Source: Ramlibacter rhizophilus (GTDB lineage: Bacteria > Pseudomonadota > Gammaproteobacteria > Burkholderiales > Burkholderiaceae_C). Taken from it: a stretch of 64,000 nucleotides of DNA. Position 1 is the first letter of the stretch; every line of letters begins with the position of its first letter. The position numbers were made by a program, and so were the translations under genes. The stretch lies in contig NZ_SMLL01000001.1 of assembly GCF_004681965.1 (NCBI RefSeq), positions 124,001-188,000 of the forward strand. The letters run 5' to 3'. This document shows, in pieces, positions 59,359 through 64,000 of this stretch. The notes beneath the pieces are model-generated. The model searched no databases. It saw only the letters and a list, made by a program, of their open reading frames with translations, and was not told the DNA's origin.

Positions 59359-60696
59359 GTGTACCTCCGCGCGGACATCATCCTCGACCGGTTGCGCACG
59401 GGCATCTGGCCGCTGCCGGCCGTGATGATGCTGGGCGGCGGCTTGTTGTTCCGGGGCGCGATGTGGGCGGACCAGGGCGGCCTGTCGCACACCCTGCTGC
59501 CGGCGTGGTGGGTCCACGGCGGCTCGGTGGAGGACGCGCGAAGCCTCATGTCCACGCTGGTCGCGGCCATGATCACCATGGCCAGCCTGGTCTTTTCCAT
59601 CACGGTGGTCACGCTCACCCTGGCGGCGAGCCAGTACGGCTCGCGCCTGGTGCGTTCCTATGTGCGCGACCGGCGAACGCACTTCACGCTCGGCCTGTTC
59701 GCGATGACCATCCTCTACGGCCTGCTGGCCCTGAAGGTGGTCGGCGCCGGACCGCAGGCGGGCCTGGCCCCTGGCGAGCCGCCGCACCTGACCGTGACGC
59801 TCGGCGTCGTACTGGGCGTGGTCTGCGTGCTGGCGATGCTCGTGTTCCTGCACACCATCGCGCACGCCATCGTGGCCGACGAAGTGATCCGCCGCGTCGC
59901 CGCCGAACTGGAGGCGAGCATCGCCACGCTCTCGCCCGATGGCATGGCACCCGGACCGCCGCCCGGACCCGAGCCGCCTGCGCCGCATCTCGTGCTCTCG
60001 CGCCAGGAGGGCTACGTGGAGGCGGTCCGCTACCACGAGCTGCTGGCGCGGACGACGGCCGAGGACGGCTTCGTGCGGCTTTCGGTGCTGGCCGGACAGT
60101 TCGTCGCGCGCGGTGATGCCATCGCCCGCTACGCGCGCCCCGGCGGCCCCAGCGAGGCGTTCGCCACGACGGTGGCGCGGCTGGTGCTGATCGGTCCCGA
60201 GCGCACGCCGGTGCAGGACCTGGCGTACTCGCTGCGCCACCTGGTGGACGTGGCGCTGCGCGCGCTCTCACCGGCACTCAACGACGAGAACACGGCCATC
60301 GTCGTGATCGACCGCCTGCGCGGTGCGCTGAGCCGGCTGCTGCGCAAGCGCCTGCCCAGCGGCTACTACGTGGACGCGCAGGGCACGCCGCGCGTACAGG
60401 GGCCGCGCTACACGCACCAGGACCATATCCAGCATGCGATCGAGGCGATCCGCCGTCCCGCGGCCGCGCACCCCCGGGTCGTCGTCGCCGCCATCGACGC
60501 GCTGGCGCTGCTCGTGCCCCATGCAGCCGACGCGCCCATGCGCCATTTCCTCCTCGGGCAGGCCGAGCGCGTGGCCGAAGCCGGACTTCAGGCCGCGGCG
60601 GACGCGGTCGAGCGCGAGGCGATCGAGGCCGCGCTGTCGCGGGCCCGGAAGGCGTGCGGGGAAGGCATCCGCAGCGGCGCGAGGACGGCGGGGTGA
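59359..60696 (+). CDS. DUF2254 family membrane protein
   Basis: A 445-residue membrane protein of the DUF2254 family. After a GTG start, hydrophobic spans lie near residues 15-40, 65-90, 112-132 and 150-175; SLVFSITVVTLTLAASQYGS is a typical family segment. A soluble C-terminal domain of about 250 residues follows, with ALSPALNDENTAIVVIDRL. Function is unknown. It follows ugd by 46 bases on the same strand, and may be cotranscribed, but no sugar role is known. Confidence 0.83.
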   Translation: MYLRADIILDRLRTGIWPLPAVMMLGGGLLFRGAMWADQGGLSHTLLPAWWVHGGSVEDARSLMSTLVAAMITMASLVFSITVVTLTLAASQYGSRLVRSYVRDRRTHFTLGLFAMTILYGLLALKVVGAGPQAGLAPGEPPHLTVTLGVVLGVVCVLAMLVFLHTIAHAIVADEVIRRVAAELEASIATLSPDGMAPGPPPGPEPPAPHLVLSRQEGYVEAVRYHELLARTTAEDGFVRLSVLAGQFVARGDAIARYARPGGPSEAFATTVARLVLIGPERTPVQDLAYSLRHLVDVALRALSPALNDENTAIVVIDRLRGALSRLLRKRLPSGYYVDAQGTPRVQGPRYTHQDHIQHAIEAIRRPAAAHPRVVVAAIDALALLVPHAADAPMRHFLLGQAERVAEAGLQAAADAVEREAIEAALSRARKACGEGIRSGARTAG

Positions 60697-60728
60697 GGGC
60701 CGAGGCCACCGCGCCGTGGGCGGAGGCT

Positions 60729-61175
60729 TCAGCGCCTGGAGGCGCCCATGGCCTCCTCGGCCACGCGCGCCAGCGCGAGGCGCTCGGACTCCAGGCTGAG
60801 CGCCACGCGCTCCAGCGTGCGCCGACCCTTGGCGGTGAGGTGGACCTCCACCAGCCGCCGATCCTGTGCGTTGCTGCGGCGGCGCACCAGTCCGGCCTGC
60901 TCGCAGCGCGTGACCAGGGCCACCACGCCATGGGGCTGCGCTTGCAGGCGTTCCGCGAGCTCGCCCACGCTGGCCCATTCGCGCTCGGGGAAACCCTGGG
61001 TGTGCAGCATCAGCTGGTACTGCAGCACCGTGATGCCGGCATCGCGGGAGGTGTCCTCGCTGATGCGCAGGAAGCGGCGCAGCTGCCACCGGAACTGGGA
61101 AAGCCGTTCGAGCTGCGCCTTGTCCAGCTCGCCTGCCGGCAGCACCTTTTCCGCTCTCATGCCCATGCGCCCCAT
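60729..61175 (-). CDS. MarR-family transcriptional regulator
   Basis: A 148-residue winged-HTH regulator. Recognition region VGELAERLQAQPHGVVALVT with RCEQAGLVRRRSNAQDRRLV and the wing VEVHLTAKGRRTLERV. MarR proteins release DNA when they bind phenolic or carboxylic ligands. It is divergent from tctB-tctA over 151 bases, so it probably controls that transporter. Start at 61175, or ATG 61160 five codons in. Confidence 0.88.
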   Translation of the reverse strand: MGRMGMRAEKVLPAGELDKAQLERLSQFRWQLRRFLRISEDTSRDAGITVLQYQLMLHTQGFPEREWASVGELAERLQAQPHGVVALVTRCEQAGLVRRRSNAQDRRLVEVHLTAKGRRTLERVALSLESERLALARVAEEAMGASRR

Positions 61176-61235
61176 CCTGTTCTCCTGATCCGCAGGAACT
61201 GTACACGCTGTTCGCGTCTCGAACAGATGCCCATG

Positions 61236-61267
61236 TCACACCGTGATTCGATTAAGTCATGGCGTGA
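61236..61267. promoter_or_regulatory. Candidate MarR operator and tctB -10
   Basis: TCACACCGTGA (61236-61246) and TCATGGCGTGA (61257-61267) form an inverted repeat with two mismatches. TATAAA (61268-61273), adjacent to its right arm, is a likely -10 of tctB. A MarR dimer bound here would cover the promoter, consistent with repression of the transporter genes. Confidence 0.45.
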
Positions 61268-61326
61268 TATAAACCGGTCCACCTCTGCCGACCGTTCCGG
61301 CGGCACGCACTCAGGAGACAAGCAGC

Positions 61327-61797
61327 ATGCAGTCGGGATCGCGCATACGTAACCAGAAGGATTTCGCGGCAGGCGTCATCTACATCGTGGCCGGGGCGGC
61401 ATTCGCCATCGGGGCACTGAACTACCGCATCGGCGAAGCCGCGCGGATGGGGCCCGGGTGGTTCCCGCTGGCCGTGGGCATCCTGCTGGTACTGGTGGGC
61501 ATCGCCACCGCGGTATCCGGGCTCACCCGTGGCGCCGCCGTGGAGCGCATCCGAGGCGTGCACCTGAGCACGCTGTTCTGGATCCTCGGTTCGGTGGTGC
61601 TGTTCGGCCTGCTGCTCCAGCCCTTGGGCCTGGTCGGCGCGCTGCTGGTGCTGATCCTCGTGTCCAGCAAAGCCAGCCACGAGTTCACATGGCTGGGCGC
61701 CTTGCTCAACGCGGCCTTCCTGATCGCCTTCAGCCTGGGCGTCTTCATCTGGGGCATCGACATGCTGATCCCCCTGTGGCCCGCTTTCGTGCGCTGA
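61327..61797 (+). CDS. tctB: Tripartite tricarboxylate transporter small membrane subunit
   Basis: A 156-residue TctB-type protein with four predicted spans (FAAGVIYIVAGAAFAIGALN, WFPLAVGILLVLVGIATAVS, LFWILGSVVLFGLLLQPLGL, LNAAFLIAFSLGVFIWGI). TctB pairs with TctA in secondary carboxylate uptake driven by the cation gradient. GGAGACAAGCAGC before the ATG is a good ribosome binding site. tctA follows 13 bases downstream. No tctC adjoins. Confidence 0.88.
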   Translation: MQSGSRIRNQKDFAAGVIYIVAGAAFAIGALNYRIGEAARMGPGWFPLAVGILLVLVGIATAVSGLTRGAAVERIRGVHLSTLFWILGSVVLFGLLLQPLGLVGALLVLILVSSKASHEFTWLGALLNAAFLIAFSLGVFIWGIDMLIPLWPAFVR

Positions 61798-61810
61798 AGG
61801 AAACAAGAAC

Positions 61811-63319
61811 ATGCTGGAAACCCTGCTGTCCAATCTCGCGCTCGGCTTCGAAACGGCCCTGAGCCTGCAGAACCTCGCCTACGCCTTCGTCGGCTGCCTG
61901 CTGGGCACGCTGATCGGCGTGCTGCCCGGCCTGGGCCCCGCGACCACCATCGCGATGCTGCTGCCCATCACCTACACGCTGCCGCCCGTGGCCGCCCTGA
62001 TCATGCTGGCGGGCATCTACTACGGCTCGCAGTACGGCGGCTCCACCACGGCCATCCTGGTCAACCTGCCGGGCGAGACCTCCTCGGTGGTCACCGCACT
62101 GGACGGCTACCAGATGGCACGGCAGGGCCGCGCGGGGGCGGCGCTCGCCACGGCGGGCATCAGCTCGTTCATCGCCGGCTGCTTCGCCACGCTGGCGCTG
62201 GCCGCGTTCGCCGCGCCGATGGCGGAGCTGGCCTTCAAGTTCGGCCCCGCGGAGTACTTCTCGCTCATGGTGCTGGGCCTGGTCGGTGCCGTGGTGCTGG
62301 CCTCGGGCTCGCTGATCAAGGCCATCGGCATGATCCTGCTGGGCCTGCTGCTCGGGCTGGTGGGCACCGACGTGAACTCGGGGGTCGCGCGCTATTCCTT
62401 CGACGTGCCCGAACTCACCGACGGCATCAACCTCGTGGCCATCGCCATGGGCGTGTTCGGCTTCTCGGAGATCATGAACAACGTCGAGCAGGGCGAGCAC
62501 CGCGAGACCTTCACCAACAAGGTGACCAACCTGTTCCCCACGCGCGAGGACTTCCGCCGTTTCCTGCCGGCAGCCCTGCGCGGCACGGCGCTGGGTTCGG
62601 TGCTGGGCATCCTGCCCGGCGGCGGCTCCATCCTCTCGGCCTTCGCTTCCTACACGCTGGAGAAGAAGATCTCGCGCCATCCGGAGCAGTTCGGCAAGGG
62701 GGCCATCGAAGGCGTGGGCGGTCCGGAAGCCGCCAACAACGCCGGCGCGCAGACCTCCTTCGTGCCGCTGCTCACGCTGGGCCTGCCCTCCAACGTGGTG
62801 ATGGCGCTGATGGTGGGCGCCATGACCATCCACAACATCCAGCCCGGCCCGCAGGTGATGACCAGCAACCCGGACCTGTTCTGGGGCCTGATCGTGAGCA
62901 TGTGGATCGGCAATGCCATGCTGATCATCCTGAACCTGCCGCTGGTGGGCCTGTGGGTCAAGCTGCTGAAGGTGCCCTACCGCTACCTCTATCCGGCCAT
63001 CCTGGTGTTCTGCTGCATCGGCGTCTATTCGATCAACAACAACACCTTCGACGTGTTCGTCACGGCCCTGTTCGGCCTGGTGGGCTACGTCTTCATCCGC
63101 TGCGGCATGGAGGCGGCGCCCCTGCTGCTGGGCCTGGTGCTCGGACCGATGATGGAAGAGAACCTGCGCCGGGCCCTGCTGCTCTCGCGCGGCGACTTCT
63201 CCACCCTGGTCACGCGCCCGCTGTCGGCCAGCCTGCTCGCGGCCACCGTGCTGCTGCTGGTGATCATGCTGCTGCCGGCGATCAAGAAGTCGCGCGACGA
63301 GGCTTTCCAGGAAGCCTGA
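61811..63319 (+). CDS. tctA: Tripartite tricarboxylate transporter large membrane subunit
   Basis: A 502-residue TctA protein with about 12 spans. The conserved region LIGVLPGLGPATTIAMLLPI and IYYGSQYGGSTTAILVNLPG (~residues 30-95) is the family signature; a second similar stretch is ILPGGGSILSAFASYTLEKK, with GVGGPEAANNAGAQTSFVPL, suggesting the typical internal repeat. It works with a Bug protein. Comamonas uses a related TpiBA pair for terephthalate, and the two Bug proteins encoded at 20.0 and 25.6 kb lack a pair of their own. Confidence 0.92.
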   Translation: MLETLLSNLALGFETALSLQNLAYAFVGCLLGTLIGVLPGLGPATTIAMLLPITYTLPPVAALIMLAGIYYGSQYGGSTTAILVNLPGETSSVVTALDGYQMARQGRAGAALATAGISSFIAGCFATLALAAFAAPMAELAFKFGPAEYFSLMVLGLVGAVVLASGSLIKAIGMILLGLLLGLVGTDVNSGVARYSFDVPELTDGINLVAIAMGVFGFSEIMNNVEQGEHRETFTNKVTNLFPTREDFRRFLPAALRGTALGSVLGILPGGGSILSAFASYTLEKKISRHPEQFGKGAIEGVGGPEAANNAGAQTSFVPLLTLGLPSNVVMALMVGAMTIHNIQPGPQVMTSNPDLFWGLIVSMWIGNAMLIILNLPLVGLWVKLLKVPYRYLYPAILVFCCIGVYSINNNTFDVFVTALFGLVGYVFIRCGMEAAPLLLGLVLGPMMEENLRRALLLSRGDFSTLVTRPLSASLLAATVLLLVIMLLPAIKKSRDEAFQEA

Positions 63320-63328
63320 TCACGCGGG

Positions 63329-63367
63329 GGCGGGGCGGGTCACGTCAACGTGATGATCCGCCCCGCC
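63329..63367. terminator. Bidirectional terminator hairpin after tctA
   Basis: GGCGGGGCGG (63329-63338) and CCGCCCCGCC (63358-63367) pair perfectly, and between them TCACGT/ACGTGA make an inner stem. The hairpin spans the gap after tctA and the last codons of the convergent phosphoesterase gene. No long T-run. Confidence 0.6.
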
Positions 63368-63819
63368 ACCTGTCCGCCCGCCGACACGCACACTTCCCCG
63401 AGCGCCACCGGCAGCGAGAAGCGCCGCGGACCCGCGCTGCCCGGGTTGACGAACAGCACGCCCCCACGCTCCTCGATCCGCGGCTTGTGGGAATGACCGG
63501 ACACCACCACCCGCACGCCCTCGCGCTGCGGGTCGATGGCCAGCGCGGCAAGGTCGTGCACCACCAGGAAAGCCACGCCGCCGAGCTCGAATCGTTCGAC
63601 CTCCGGCAGCGCAAGCGCCCAGTCGCCCCGGTCGTTGTTGCCGCGCACCGCCTTCACGGGCGCAAGTTCACCCAGGACCTGCAGCGCGTCGGGCGTGACC
63701 AGGTCGCCGGCATGCACGATGAGGTCACAGCCGCGCAGATGGTCCAAGGCCTGCGGCCGCAGCAGCCGGTGGGTGTCGGAGATGAGTCCGACCCGCAAGG
63801 AGGTGAGCTGGGCCTGCAT
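63340..63819 (-). CDS. YfcE/MJ0936-type metallophosphoesterase
   Basis: A 159-residue calcineurin-like phosphoesterase. The metal-binding motifs are LISDTHRLLRP, LIVHAGDLVTP, VRGNNDRGDW and VVSGHSHKPRIEERGG. It resembles the YfcE/MJ0936 family of phosphodiesterases whose natural substrates are unclear. There is no signal peptide. It converges on tctA, sharing the hairpin at 63329-63367. Length matches the family. Confidence 0.9.
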   Translation of the reverse strand: MQAQLTSLRVGLISDTHRLLRPQALDHLRGCDLIVHAGDLVTPDALQVLGELAPVKAVRGNNDRGDWALALPEVERFELGGVAFLVVHDLAALAIDPQREGVRVVVSGHSHKPRIEERGGVLFVNPGSAGPRRFSLPVALGEVCVSAGGQVAGRIITLT

Positions 63820-63981
63820 GGTGGGCGACCTTAGCGCAAGACGTGGCGAAAGACGTGGCGCAGGCGCGGCGAGTGCGTGGCGAATGGCTCACGCACGCTG
63901 CCGCGTTCGCTCCGTGGCCGCTGAGTTCCTGTTAGTCTCACGCGCCCGGCCGCTGCGAGCGGACCGGCGACGAGCTGCCGC

Positions 63982-64000
63982 ATGCCCCACACCCTCAAGT
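63982..64000 (+). CDS. Possible start of a further gene, cut by the window end
   Basis: An ATG at 63982 opens a frame of six codons (MPHTLK) before the sequence ends. The 162 bases before it are non-coding in appearance. Too little is present to name or confirm it. Confidence 0.2.

Overview
The window is GC-rich with very short intergenic gaps, and many neighbouring genes overlap by ATGA or GTGA. The gene set (Bug-type TctC binding proteins, a terephthalate-type dioxygenase operon, the rpsP-rimM-trmD-rplS order, CobD/CbiB and NudL neighbours) points to a betaproteobacterium of the Burkholderiales, most likely Comamonadaceae (Ramlibacter/Variovorax/Comamonas-like). This is inferred from gene content; no rRNA or marker comparison was possible.

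Layout. 0-5.5 kb: the end of egtD, a DUF427 protein and a 2OG-Fe(II) oxygenase; then a minus-strand operon of an RluA-type pseudouridine synthase, a small exported intradiol-dioxygenase-like protein and an SDR; then an orphan DUF47/PhoU-like protein, a TM2-like membrane protein and a GNAT acetyltransferase. 5.5-15 kb is core: rpsP-rimM-trmD-rplS, a CoA-type Nudix, CobD/CbiB, rsgA, pterin dehydratase, an M48 protease, orn and a DEAD-box helicase. 15-17.8 kb: a histidine kinase with an ethylene-receptor-like sensor, and a LysR regulator. 17.9-23.2 kb: a catabolic operon of LeuC/LeuD-like hydratase, Bug binding protein, CoA-transferase and HMG-CoA-lyase-like enzyme. 23.3-25.4 kb: a HigBA toxin-antitoxin pair and a Bcr/CflA exporter. 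25.6-30.2 kb: a complete tphC-A2-A3-B-A1-type terephthalate operon. 30.3-40.6 kb: an unrecognised repeat-containing protein, then envelope and stress functions (HPP protein, hydrolase, cardiolipin synthase, BON protein, lipoprotein, DedA, GDPD, MFS, BNR-repeat lipoprotein).

41-59.3 kb is the most unusual part. Ten minus-strand genes (51412 down to 40980) are overlapping or nearly abutting: two epimerases, two dehydrogenases, four glycosyltransferases, a methyltransferase, and a Nudix protein fused to a degenerate adenylyltransferase domain. Divergent from them are inositol-3-phosphate synthase, a glycosidase whose barrel appears circularly permuted, and a histidine phosphatase. A GT9-like protein, a UDP-glucuronate decarboxylase-like enzyme and UDP-glucose dehydrogenase lie beyond. 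Together they read as a system making an inositol- and pentose/uronate-containing glycoconjugate; the product is unknown. A topoisomerase IB sits inside this block.

59.3-64 kb: a DUF2254 membrane protein, a MarR regulator divergent from tctB-tctA with no binding-protein gene of its own (it could serve the Bug proteins at 20 and 25.6 kb), and a YfcE-like phosphoesterase.

Non-coding structure includes a promoter box shared by rpsP and rplS, a terminator-like hairpin inside rimM, a structured leader before the helicase, and five palindromic repeat elements. No tRNA, rRNA, CRISPR array or transposase was seen.
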